From: CADEFQ01 sp035342635
Lineage (GTDB): Bacteria; Pseudomonadota; Gammaproteobacteria; Steroidobacterales; Steroidobacteraceae
Reading direction: 5' to 3'
NCBI GenBank assembly: GCA_035342635.1
Contig: DAOQXO010000004.1
Location: forward strand, 1 to 55,403
DNA: 55,403 nt
Shown: in pieces, positions 27,053 to 35,617 of the stretch
How positions within the stretch are numbered: the stretch's first letter is position 1
Layout of the letters: each line of letters opens with the position of its first letter
Translations under genes and position numbers: made by a program
The notes under the pieces: generated by a model
What the model was told of the DNA's origin: nothing
Seen by the model: only the letters and a program-made list of their open reading frames with translations
Database searches by the model: none

Positions 27053-28491
27053 TGCGGTACAAGGGCAGACTCATGGACAGCTTGCGTCATGCGGGACGAG
27101 CCGGCGGCGCCGGCGACACGACCGCGTCGTTGTTGCAGGATGCCGCGCGGCGCGGGGTGCGCTATCTCGACGAGATCGGTTCGCGGACCGTCGCTCCGCC
27201 ACCCGAGGCGATAGCCCGCCTCGCCGAGCTCGACACCCCGCTGCCTGCCGGGCCGACCGACCCGGCAGCCGTGCTGGCGCGGCTCGACGAGATCGTAGGA
27301 CCCGCCACCATGGGCATGGCCGGTCCGCGTTTCTTCGGTTTCGTGATCGGCGGCGCACTACCGGTCACCGTGGCGTCGAACTGGCTTGCGACTGCGTGGG
27401 ACCAGAACGCCGCGCTCGCGACCGCAACGCCCGGCGTGGCGCACGTTGAAGCCGTCGCACTGCGCTGGCTGGTCGACCTGCTCGGCTTGCCACCCTCCAC
27501 CGAGGGCGCGTTCGTGACAGGCGCGACAGTCGCCAACTTCACCGCGCTCGCGGCCGCGCGCCAGCAGCAGCTGGCGAAGGTCGGCTGGTCGGTCGAGGCC
27601 GACGGACTGTTCGGCGCCCCGCCAATCAGCGTGATCGTTGGCGAGGAGGCGCATCCCACCCTGTTCAAGGCACTCGGCCTGCTCGGTCTCGGGCGCGAGC
27701 GTGTCGTGCGAGTACCGGTCGACAAACAGGGCCGCATGCGGGCGGTCCGTCTGCCGCGCATCGAGGGTCCGGCGATCGTTTGCCTGCAGGCCGGCAACAT
27801 CAACAGCGGCGCGTTCGATCCGTTCACCGATATCTGTCCTGCCGCGCACGCCGCCGGCGCGTGGGTCCATGTCGATGGCGCATTCGGCCTGTGGGCGCGG
27901 GCATCGAGGCAACTCGCACCGCTCGCTGTCGGCCTCGAACTCGCCGATTCCTGGGCCACCGATGCGCACAAGTGGCTCAATGTGCCCTACGACAGCGGCC
28001 TCGCCTTCGTGCGCGAGCGCGGCGTGCTGCCCGCCGCCATGTCGGTCAGCGCCGACTACCTGCCCACTGGCGATGGCGCGCGCAACCCCGCCGATTTCAC
28101 GCCCGAACTGTCGCGCCGTGCGCGCGGCGTCGACATCTGGGCCGCGCTCGCGACGCTCGGCCGGAGCGGGCTTGAGGAAATGTTCGAGCGCAACTGCCGC
28201 GGCGCGCGCCGCTTTGCCGCGGGCCTCGCGGCGGCAGGCCACGAGGTGCTGAACGATGTCGCGCTGAACCAGGTGGTCGTGTCATTCGGCGCGCCGCAGG
28301 TCAACGAACGGGTCGTGACGGCCGTGCAGGCCGACGGCACCTGCTGGTGCGGCCGCACGGTGTGGAAAGGTCGCGCGGCGCTGCGCATCAGCGTGTGTTC
28401 CTGGGCAACGACCGATGCCGACGTGGAAGCGAGCCTCGCGGCCATACTGAGGGTGGCGGCCGAGGTCATCGGCCATCGTGGACACGGGTAG
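27049..28491 (+). CDS. PLP-dependent amino acid decarboxylase (group II, aromatic/glutamate type)
   Basis: The 480-residue protein has the group II decarboxylase layout: an N-terminal substrate lid, GPRFFGFVIGG, the cofactor Asp in WVHVDGAFGLW, and the Schiff-base Lys in SWATDAHKWLNVPYD. It would remove CO2 from an amino acid to give an amine. The ATG at 27049 overlaps the stop of the cysteine synthase gene by 4 bases, a strong sign that the two products act together. A second ATG follows directly and a third at 27073. Substrate is unknown; a cysteine-derived, aromatic or acidic amino acid is possible. Confidence 0.87.
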   Translation: MMRYKGRLMDSLRHAGRAGGAGDTTASLLQDAARRGVRYLDEIGSRTVAPPPEAIARLAELDTPLPAGPTDPAAVLARLDEIVGPATMGMAGPRFFGFVIGGALPVTVASNWLATAWDQNAALATATPGVAHVEAVALRWLVDLLGLPPSTEGAFVTGATVANFTALAAARQQQLAKVGWSVEADGLFGAPPISVIVGEEAHPTLFKALGLLGLGRERVVRVPVDKQGRMRAVRLPRIEGPAIVCLQAGNINSGAFDPFTDICPAAHAAGAWVHVDGAFGLWARASRQLAPLAVGLELADSWATDAHKWLNVPYDSGLAFVRERGVLPAAMSVSADYLPTGDGARNPADFTPELSRRARGVDIWAALATLGRSGLEEMFERNCRGARRFAAGLAAAGHEVLNDVALNQVVVSFGAPQVNERVVTAVQADGTCWCGRTVWKGRAALRISVCSWATTDADVEASLAAILRVAAEVIGHRGHG

Positions 28492-28502
28492 AATCGCCAT
28501 GC

Positions 28503-29024
28503 ATGAACGACCCGATCACGATTCGGCGTGCGACCCTCGCCGATGCGTTCCGGCTGGGTGACATCGGCGGCGCGACGTTCTCCGAGACTTTCGCTCATCT
28601 CTACGAGCCCGAAGATCTCGCCGCGTTCCTGCAGTCGACGCACTCGCCCGAAAGCTGGGCGCGGCGCCTGCACGATGATCACCTCGCCGTGTGGCTGGTC
28701 GAGGACGCCGGCGGCACGGCCATCGGCTATGCGAGCGCCGGGCCCTGCAAGCTGCCCGTGCCCGATCTCGAATCGAATGCCGGCGAGCTGTTCCAGCTCT
28801 ACCTGCGCGCCAGTCATCACGGCATGAAGCTCGGCTCGCGCCTGCTCGAGACGGCGCTCGCCTGGCTCGAAATGCGCGGTTACGACCCGCTTTACGTCGG
28901 AGTCTGGAGCCGCAATATCGGCGCGCAGCGACTGTATGCCCGTTTCGGCTTCCGGCACTGCGGCGAATACGAGTTTCCCGTCGGGCGTCAGCGCGACCAC
29001 GAGTTCATCCTGAGGCGCGCTTGA
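28503..29024 (+). CDS. GNAT-family N-acetyltransferase
   Basis: The 173-residue protein starts ITIRRATLADAFRLGDIG and has the acetyl-CoA loop around SHHGMKLGSRLLETALAW, then the C-terminal WSRNIGAQRLYARFGFRHCGEYEF. All core GNAT features are present. It acylates an unknown amine, plausibly the product of the decarboxylase 11 bases upstream. The ATG at 28503 is chosen because the upstream part of the open frame overlaps the decarboxylase. Its stop overlaps the TTG start of the next gene. Confidence 0.88.
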   Translation: MNDPITIRRATLADAFRLGDIGGATFSETFAHLYEPEDLAAFLQSTHSPESWARRLHDDHLAVWLVEDAGGTAIGYASAGPCKLPVPDLESNAGELFQLYLRASHHGMKLGSRLLETALAWLEMRGYDPLYVGVWSRNIGAQRLYARFGFRHCGEYEFPVGRQRDHEFILRRA

Positions 29025-30142
29025 GAGGGCCGTTCGTCACGCCGTTCCACGCCGGCGAAATCGCACGTCGCGGCACTGCACGCCTGCGGGCGGGGCTGCC
29101 GTTCATCCCGATGCATTTCGGCCAGCCGTCCGCCGGTGCGCCGGCCGCGGCGATCGCGGCCGCCCATCGCGTGCTCGATCGCGATCCGCTCGGCTATCAG
29201 GAAATCGTCGAACTGCGCGAAAGGATCGCCGCGTACTACGCCGAGACGCACGGCGTACAGGTCGACCTCGATCGCATCCTGCTGACCGCGGGCGCGAGCG
29301 CAGCGCTGGTAGCCGCCTACGCGGCATTGTTCCGCCCCGGCGATCGGGTCGCGATCATGCGCCCCGGTTACCCGGCCTACCGCAACACGATGTGCGCGAT
29401 GCGCCTCGAACCGGTCGAGGTCGCCTGCGGCCCGGAGATGGACTTCAGGCCCACGCCCGCGCTGATCGAGTCGCTGCAGCCGGTGCCGCAGGGCATCGTC
29501 ATCGCCAGTCCCGCCAATCCGACCGGCGCCATGCTCGACGGCGCGCAGCTTGCCGCAATGCTCGCGACCTGCCGCGAACGCGGCATCCGCGTGATCTCGG
29601 ATGAAATCTACCACGGCATCAGCTTCGGCAAGCGCGCGGTCAGTGCGCTCGAACTCGATCCGGACGCAATCGTCATCAACAGCTATTCCAAGCTCTACCG
29701 GATGCCGGGCTGGCGACTCGGGTGGATGGTCGCCCCGCCGCAGCTGGCCGAACAGCTGCACGTCTACCTGATCAACATGTTCCTGACGCCCTCGACGCTG
29801 GCGCAGCACGCGGCGCTCGCGGCCATGGACGAGCGCGAAGACCTCGCGCACTGGGTGCGCGTCTACGAGCGCAACCGCGCACGCCTGATCGAGGGCCTTG
29901 CAGCGATCGGCATCACGCGCATCGTGCCGCCTGACGGCGCGTTCTACCTGTATGCCGACGTGGGGCACCTCACCGGTGACAGCATGCAGTTCTGCCTGCG
30001 TGCCGTCGACGAGATCGGAGTCGGCCTTGCCCCGGGCATCGACTTCGATCCGGACGCGGGGCGCCATTTCGTGCGCTTCTCGTTCGCCGTGACACCGGAG
30101 GAAATCGAACGCGCACTCGAATTGCTGGCGGAGTGGCTGTAG
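29021..30142 (+). CDS. Fold-type I aminotransferase (aspartate aminotransferase superfamily)
   Basis: The 373-residue protein has the class I/II pattern: GPFVTPFHAGEIARRG at the start, IPMHFGQPSAGAP, SPANPTGAMLDG, DEIYHGISFG, and the PLP Lys in INSYSKLYRMPGWRLGW. The best start is the TTG at 29021, overlapping the GNAT stop as TTGA, because the family N terminus before the first ATG (29111) is conserved. It transfers amino groups between an amino acid and a keto acid; specificity is not visible. It is the last gene of the five-gene operon. Confidence 0.86.
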   Translation: MRGPFVTPFHAGEIARRGTARLRAGLPFIPMHFGQPSAGAPAAAIAAAHRVLDRDPLGYQEIVELRERIAAYYAETHGVQVDLDRILLTAGASAALVAAYAALFRPGDRVAIMRPGYPAYRNTMCAMRLEPVEVACGPEMDFRPTPALIESLQPVPQGIVIASPANPTGAMLDGAQLAAMLATCRERGIRVISDEIYHGISFGKRAVSALELDPDAIVINSYSKLYRMPGWRLGWMVAPPQLAEQLHVYLINMFLTPSTLAQHAALAAMDEREDLAHWVRVYERNRARLIEGLAAIGITRIVPPDGAFYLYADVGHLTGDSMQFCLRAVDEIGVGLAPGIDFDPDAGRHFVRFSFAVTPEEIERALELLAEWL

Positions 30143-30224
30143 ACGCGGCGAGGCGCACCGAAATCACGCCGAACCGATTGTCCGGGCCCCGGCGGCTGCG
30201 ACGAAGCGCGATATCGTGCGGTGC

Positions 30225-31526
30225 ATGAAACGCATCGCGATGCTTGCCGTGCTGCTCGGCTGCGCTTCGGGCGCCGCGGCGCAGCCCACGTTTCACGGCG
30301 ACAACGCGCGCACCGGCGTTTACGCGGGTAGTGGCCCGGCGCAACTGCAGGGCGTCAAGTGGTCCTTCGACACCGGCGGCCCGGTGCTCGCCTCACCGGT
30401 CGTCGCCGGCGATCTGGTGTACATCGCCAGCGCGAGCGGTGCACTGCTCGCGATCGATCGCCACAGCGGTCGCGAGCTGTGGAAGTTCGTGTCGCGCATG
30501 CCGATCGCCTCGACCCCCGCGGTGGAGGGCGACACGCTCTATTTCGTCTCGTCGGCCGGCTCGCTCGTGGCACTCGATGCCGCGACCGGGCAGTTGCGCT
30601 GGATCTTCGCCACCGAGCACGAACGCCATTTCGAGGCCAGGGGCCTGCACGGTTATGGCCCGGCCGGCCAGACCATTGCCGACGCATGGGATGTATATAC
30701 ATCCTCGCCCGCTGTGGCGGACGGCAAGGTCTATTTCGGCAGTGGCGACGGCAACGTCTACGCCGTCGATGCGCGCAGTGGCGTGCTGCAGTGGAAGTTC
30801 CCGATGCGGGGCGTCGTGCACGCCTCGCCAACGGTCGTCGACGGCACGGTGTACGTCGGCAGCTTCGCCAGCGACTTCCATGCGCTCGATGCCGCCACCG
30901 GCCAGTCGAAGTGGATCTTCCAGGCCGGCGAGGATCCGGCCAACCACAACCAGGTCGGCTTCCAGTCGTCGGCCGCCGTCGTCGACGGCGTGGTCTACGT
31001 CGGTTGCCGCGACGCCCACGTCTACGCGCTCGACGCCAAGACCGGGCGCAAGCGCTGGGACTACCCCACGAGCAAGTCGTGGGTGAACGGCACGCCGGCG
31101 GTGCGCAACGGCATCGTCTACGTCGGCACATCCGACACCTCGCGCCTCATGGCGATCGACGCGAAGAGCGGACGCCTGCGATTCAATTTCGATGCGAAGG
31201 GCTTCGTGTTCTCGTCGGCGGCGCTGGCCGGCGGGCGGGTCTACTTCGGCAGCCACAATGGCCGGCTCTACGCGCTCGACGCGGACGATGGCCGGCTCGC
31301 CTGGACTTTCCAGACCGAAGCCTCGAAACAGGATCCGCTCAAGCTGCTGAAACCCGACGGCAGCTTCGACCGCGATGGCTTCGCGCCCGTGTTCCGCGAT
31401 TTTCGCGACATGTACATCGACCTCTTTCGCTTCCGCTCGATCGGCGGCATCCTGTCTTCGCCGACCGTCGCGGACGATGTCATCTATATCGGCAGCCTGG
31501 ACGGCAACCTCTACGCCCTGCACTGA
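30225..31526 (+). CDS. Secreted PQQ-type beta-propeller repeat protein
   Basis: The protein has 433 residues. A signal sequence (MKRIAMLAVLLGCASGAAAQ) could be cleaved after Ala or, via LLGC, become a lipoprotein. About seven repeats follow of the form VYxGSxDGxxYALDAxTGxxxW, for example VYFGSGDGNVYAVDARSG and VYVGCRDAHVYALDAKTG. This is a BamB/quinoprotein-like propeller. It lacks the extra catalytic region and large size of true quinoprotein dehydrogenases, so it may be a binding or scaffold protein. It starts 82 bases after the aminotransferase and 13 bases before the next gene. Confidence 0.85.
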   Translation: MKRIAMLAVLLGCASGAAAQPTFHGDNARTGVYAGSGPAQLQGVKWSFDTGGPVLASPVVAGDLVYIASASGALLAIDRHSGRELWKFVSRMPIASTPAVEGDTLYFVSSAGSLVALDAATGQLRWIFATEHERHFEARGLHGYGPAGQTIADAWDVYTSSPAVADGKVYFGSGDGNVYAVDARSGVLQWKFPMRGVVHASPTVVDGTVYVGSFASDFHALDAATGQSKWIFQAGEDPANHNQVGFQSSAAVVDGVVYVGCRDAHVYALDAKTGRKRWDYPTSKSWVNGTPAVRNGIVYVGTSDTSRLMAIDAKSGRLRFNFDAKGFVFSSAALAGGRVYFGSHNGRLYALDADDGRLAWTFQTEASKQDPLKLLKPDGSFDRDGFAPVFRDFRDMYIDLFRFRSIGGILSSPTVADDVIYIGSLDGNLYALH

Positions 31527-31539
31527 ATGGAGTGAAACC

Positions 31540-32640
31540 ATGTGGAACCGCCGCGAACTGATGAAGCTCGGACTCGGTGCCGCCTCGCTCGCCGCCGTGC
31601 ACCGGTCGGTCGCAGCGCAAGCGGCGCCGCTGCGCCTGCTGATCCTCGGAGGCACCGGTTTCCTCGGCCCGCACCTCACTGAACAGGCGCTGCAGCGCGG
31701 CTGGGCCGTCACGCATTTCAATCGCGGCAAGCGCGACGCCGACGGTGTGCCGGGCGTCGAGACACTGCACGGCGATCGCAAAGGCCAGCTCGACGCGCTG
31801 CGCGGCCACGCCTGGGACGCGGTGATCGACAACACGGGCTACATACCGAAATACGTGAAGATGTCGGCTGAACTGCTGGCGCCGAACGCCGGCTACCACC
31901 TGTTCGTCTCGAGCATCTCGGCCTATGCGAGTTTCGCGAAACCGAACGACGAGTCCTCGCCCACCGGCCATCTGGCCAACCCCGAGGAGGAAGCGGTCAC
32001 CAACGAGAGCTACGGCCCGATGAAGGCGCTGTGCGAGCAGTACTCGATGCAGGCGTTCGAGGGCCGGGCGAGCGTGGTGCGACCGGGCTACATCGTGGGC
32101 CCGCTCGATCCCACCGACCGCTTCACCTACTGGCCGGTGCGTGCGGCCCGCGGCGGGGAGATGCTTGCGCCGGGCACACCGCAGGACCCCATCCAGATCA
32201 TCGACGCGCGCGACCTGACCGCCTGGATGCTCGCACTCGTCGAGCGGCGCGTGACCGGCTATTTCAATGCAGTGACGCGCCCGCGCGAATATACGATCGG
32301 CGACATCGTGCGCGCGAGTATCGCGGCCTCGCCGCAGGCGGGCACGAAGGCCACCTGGGTGCCGGAGGACTTCCTCTTCAAGCAGTGGCAACCCGAGCAG
32401 GTCGACCTGCCTCCCTGGTCACCCATGGGCGGTGAATATGCGGGCGCGTCGCTCACCGCGAGCGATCGCGCGCAGGCCGCGGGGCTCAGGACGCGCCCGC
32501 TCGAAGACACCGTGCGCGATACCCTGGCGTGGCATCGCACGCGCCCCGCGGAGCGCCAGGAGAAGCTGCGCGCCGGACTCGACCCGGAGCTCGAACGTAC
32601 GACGCTCGCGGCCTGGCACGCGCGCGGGAAGAACGGCTAG
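31540..32640 (+). CDS. Tat-exported NAD(P)-binding epimerase/reductase
   Basis: The 366-residue protein starts MWNRRELMKLGLGAASLAA, a twin-arginine signal, followed by an extended SDR Rossmann fold (LLILGGTGFLGPHLTE). The catalytic pair is in ESYGPMKALCEQY (Tyr-x-x-x-Lys). Such proteins are NAD-dependent epimerase/dehydratases; Tat export would carry a folded, cofactor-loaded enzyme to the periplasm. The ATG at 31540 has GGAG seven bases upstream. It follows the beta-propeller gene by 13 bases, so the two periplasmic proteins are probably made together. Confidence 0.88.
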   Translation: MWNRRELMKLGLGAASLAAVHRSVAAQAAPLRLLILGGTGFLGPHLTEQALQRGWAVTHFNRGKRDADGVPGVETLHGDRKGQLDALRGHAWDAVIDNTGYIPKYVKMSAELLAPNAGYHLFVSSISAYASFAKPNDESSPTGHLANPEEEAVTNESYGPMKALCEQYSMQAFEGRASVVRPGYIVGPLDPTDRFTYWPVRAARGGEMLAPGTPQDPIQIIDARDLTAWMLALVERRVTGYFNAVTRPREYTIGDIVRASIAASPQAGTKATWVPEDFLFKQWQPEQVDLPPWSPMGGEYAGASLTASDRAQAAGLRTRPLEDTVRDTLAWHRTRPAERQEKLRAGLDPELERTTLAAWHARGKNG

Positions 32641-32652
32641 ACGAGGTTGGAG

Positions 32653-32729
32653 TGGTGGAAAGGGAGGGACTCGAACCCTCGACCCCGGCATTATGAGTGC
32701 CGTGCTCTAACCGGCTGAGCTACCTTTCC
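32653..32729 (-). tRNA. tRNA-Met (CAU), elongator type
   Basis: A 77-base cloverleaf on the minus strand has acceptor GGAAAGG pairing perfectly with CCTTTCC, the D arm TAGCTCAGCCGGTTAGAGC, anticodon loop CTCATAA (anticodon CAT), the T arm GAGGGTTCGAGTCCCTC, and an encoded CCA end. The fully paired first acceptor base and the overall likeness to the elongator rule out initiator tRNA. A tRNA-Ile read as CAU cannot be fully excluded from sequence alone. Confidence 0.95.
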
Positions 32730-32880
32730 ACAGGCGGGCCGGCGATTGTCCGGACCCGCTCCCGGTGAGTCAAGCCGACGGACCCCGAAACCGTCGTTGC
32801 CCGGAGACAGGCTGCAACCGCGCCCGGATCGGCGTATACCTCGCCCTCCCCGGAGTCGGGAAGCTGCAAAGGGTACTGCC

Positions 32881-34797
32881 ATGCCCCCCCTGAAGCGCAT
32901 TTCACCGTTCCTCGCTCCCCTTCTCTTATTGGCTCTGAACAGCTGCGGTGGTGGCGGTGGCGGCAGCACGCCCGCGCCCACGGCAGGCGGCCCGGCGACC
33001 GGCAGCTGCGGCGCACCCGACTGCGGCATGGCGATGATCACGATCACCGATGCCGACGGCGACTTCCTCGCCTACTCCGTCGATGTGGTCTCGCTCACGC
33101 TCACCCGGGCCAACGGTCAGGTCGTGCAGACACTGCCCGTCACCTCGCGCATCGATTTCAGCCAGCTCGTCGGCGTGAGCGAGTTCGTCACGGCCGCGAC
33201 CGTGCCGCAGGGCGCCTATGTCGCCGGCACGATCCGGCTCGACTACACGAACGCCGATATCCAGGTCGAGGTCGCCGGCCAGCCGGTGCAGGCCACGGTG
33301 ATCGACGAGGACGGTGAGCCGGTCGGCATGATCGACGTCGAGGTGCGCCTCGACAACCGCAATCACCTCGTCGTCTCGAACGGGCGCCCCGCGCTGCTGC
33401 AGCTCGACTTCGACCTTGCGGTGTCGAACTCGGTCGATCTCGAGGCCGACCCGGTCACGGTGACTCCCGCGCCGATAATCGTCGCTACGGTCGACAGGCC
33501 CGACAGCCGCGAACTGCGCGTGCGCGGGCCGCTCGTCAGTGTCGATATCGACGCGGGCACCTATGAAGTGGACGTGCGCCCGTTCTCGCACAAGAGCGCA
33601 AAGCTCGGCCGCGTCACCGTGCACACGACCGCCGACACCGCCTGGGAGCTCGACGGCCAGGCCTATGTGGGCGCCGACGGCCTCGCGGCGCTCGCCACCC
33701 TGCCCGAGGGCACGCTGACCGCCGCGTTCGGCACGCTGTCGAAGCGGGACCACGTGTTCACCGCCGATCGCGTGCTCGCCGGCTCGAGCGTCGAGGACGA
33801 CGACCTCGATTTCGCGGTGGGCAATGTCGTTGCGCGCGCGGGCGACACCCTGATGCTGAGCGGCGGGCGCATGTCCCGCCACGACAAGCCCGACTGGCTC
33901 ATCATGCGCCATCCCGTGACCGTGCTCGTCGGTCCCGAAACCAGCGTGACCCGCGCGGGCGAAACCGGCGATGTGGATATCGGCGCGATCTCCGTCGGCC
34001 AGCGCGTCAAGGTTTTCGGTGTCGCCTCGAGGGGCGATGACAGTGACGAAGCTCAGGTCGCGGATGGCAGCGAACGGCAGATCGACGACGACGACGTTGT
34101 CACGATCGATGCCACCGCCGGCCGCGTGCGCCTCGACGTGACCCAGCTCGCCGGCACCGTCACGGGCGTCGCCGGCACCACGCTGACACTCGACCTCGAT
34201 TCGATCGATCGCTGGCACGTCGAGCGTTTCGACTTCACCGGTACCGGCACGCCCGGGCAGGACGCGGATCCCGCGGCCTACGAAGTCGATGCCGGCGCGC
34301 TCGACCTCGCGCGCTTCGACGTCGGCTCGCCGGCGCGCCTCTTCGGCTTCGTCGCCCCCTTTGGCGCGGCGCCGCCGGACTTCACCGCGCGAACGGTCGT
34401 CGACTTCGAGGACGTGATGGCGAAGCTCGCGATCGGCTACTGGCCGCGAGGCACCGCTGCGCCATTCACGAGCCTCGACGCGAATGCCATCGTCATCGAC
34501 CCTGCGAACAGCGCGATCAGCTGGCCGCACTGGATCAAGACAGGCACCACGATCCACGACGTCGAGAAGCTGGCCACGCCGCTGCGGATCGTGCCGACTG
34601 CCGAGGCCACCGGCACGTTCGCGATCGGTGATGGCCACGAAGTCGACAACTTCGAAACATTCGCCGACTTCACCGCCGCGCTTGCGGACGAGCTCGATGG
34701 CACATCGCGGGTGGTGGGCCTCGGCGCAGAAGGCGATTTCGATGCCGGCACGGGCGACTTCACCGTGACCCGCATGCTGGTCAGGATGAAGCGTTAG
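32881..34797 (+). CDS. Large lipoprotein with N-terminal DUF4382-like domain
   Basis: The 638-residue protein has a signal and lipobox (LLLLALNSC) followed by a Gly run, so it is probably anchored in a membrane. Residues about 45-190 (MITITDADGDFLAYSVDVVSLTLTRANG and VPQGAYVAGTIRLDYTNADI) resemble DUF4382. The rest is Asp-rich beta sequence with several similar segments, each like the OB-type DUF5666 repeat (VGQRVKVFGVAS, VGSPARLFGFVAP). It has AAGGG seven bases before the ATG. Function is unknown. Its stop overlaps the convergent gene by four bases. Confidence 0.75.
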   Translation: MPPLKRISPFLAPLLLLALNSCGGGGGGSTPAPTAGGPATGSCGAPDCGMAMITITDADGDFLAYSVDVVSLTLTRANGQVVQTLPVTSRIDFSQLVGVSEFVTAATVPQGAYVAGTIRLDYTNADIQVEVAGQPVQATVIDEDGEPVGMIDVEVRLDNRNHLVVSNGRPALLQLDFDLAVSNSVDLEADPVTVTPAPIIVATVDRPDSRELRVRGPLVSVDIDAGTYEVDVRPFSHKSAKLGRVTVHTTADTAWELDGQAYVGADGLAALATLPEGTLTAAFGTLSKRDHVFTADRVLAGSSVEDDDLDFAVGNVVARAGDTLMLSGGRMSRHDKPDWLIMRHPVTVLVGPETSVTRAGETGDVDIGAISVGQRVKVFGVASRGDDSDEAQVADGSERQIDDDDVVTIDATAGRVRLDVTQLAGTVTGVAGTTLTLDLDSIDRWHVERFDFTGTGTPGQDADPAAYEVDAGALDLARFDVGSPARLFGFVAPFGAAPPDFTARTVVDFEDVMAKLAIGYWPRGTAAPFTSLDANAIVIDPANSAISWPHWIKTGTTIHDVEKLATPLRIVPTAEATGTFAIGDGHEVDNFETFADFTAALADELDGTSRVVGLGAEGDFDAGTGDFTVTRMLVRMKR

Positions 34798-35534
34798 CGA
34801 AGCGTGGCGGCGATCTGCCGGATCTCCGCAGCCGTGTGCTCGCCGGCGAGCGGCGTGCCGGGCATGAGGTATTTGCCCATGCCCGAGCCGCCGACCAGTA
34901 CCGGTTCGTAGCCGATCTCGCGAATGAGGATCGAGGCGATCCGGATCGCCTCCTCGTCGTCGCCGGCGATCGGCATGCCGATGCGCCCCGGCTCCTCGTG
35001 CGCGCTGCCCATGCGCCTCGCATTGATCGCATTGAACGCGCGCACGACGCGCGCGCCCGCCAGCAGCTCGGCCGAGACGACCCCCGCGCCACGCTCGAGC
35101 GCGCGATTCGCGATCTCGCCGTCACGATTCGGAAAGGGATTGCAGGCATCGATCACGACCTTGCCGCGGATCTGCTCCGCGAGCGCCTGGCCGAGTTCGG
35201 GCAGCGCTCCGTAAGGCACCGCGAACACGAGCACTTCGCCGAACGCCGCGGCCTCTGCCGAGGTGCCCGCACGCGCGTTCGCACCGACGGCGGCGGCCAG
35301 TTCCCTGTCGGCTTCGAGGTTGCGCGAGGAAAACATGACTTCGTGGCCCGCATGGGCCCAGACGCGCCCGAGGGCGCTGCCGACCCGGCCGGAACCGATC
35401 ATGCCGATCTTCGGCTTCGGCGTGTCGGCGGCCGCGATGCGCCCGGCGAACGGCAGAGTGCCGAATACAGCGACCGCTCCGGCAGCTTTGAGGACATCGC
35501 GGCGACGGAGTGGGGGCAGGTCTCGTATCTTCAT
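34794..35534 (-). CDS. Tat-signal NADP-binding oxidoreductase of the F420-reductase type
   Basis: The 246-residue protein starts with a twin-arginine-like signal (LRRRDVLKAAGAVAVFGTLPF) and then a Rossmann fold (IGMIGSGRVGSALGRVWA, then VMFSSRN) of the NADP-dependent F420 reductase family. Family members are normally cytoplasmic and about 210 residues; the extra length here is the signal. The ATG at 35534 follows GAGGAG. True F420 use is doubtful without F420 genes; it may reduce another partner or be a structural relative. Confidence 0.82.
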   Translation of the reverse strand: MKIRDLPPLRRRDVLKAAGAVAVFGTLPFAGRIAAADTPKPKIGMIGSGRVGSALGRVWAHAGHEVMFSSRNLEADRELAAAVGANARAGTSAEAAAFGEVLVFAVPYGALPELGQALAEQIRGKVVIDACNPFPNRDGEIANRALERGAGVVSAELLAGARVVRAFNAINARRMGSAHEEPGRIGMPIAGDDEEAIRIASILIREIGYEPVLVGGSGMGKYLMPGTPLAGEHTAAEIRQIAATLR

Positions 35535-35617
35535 GGGGGTCTCCTCTGGCGTGCGCCAAAGACTGCGCACGACGCATCGTCCACGCAGCATCAGGCCGCG
35601 CTCACGAGCGCCGTGCC

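Noticed and set aside
30225..31526. A PQQ-dependent alcohol dehydrogenase
   Set aside because: The protein is too short and lacks the catalytic and haem regions; it has only propeller repeats.
34794..35534. A working coenzyme F420 system
   Set aside because: Only one F420-reductase-fold protein is present, with an export signal and no F420 biosynthesis genes, so F420 use is not supported.
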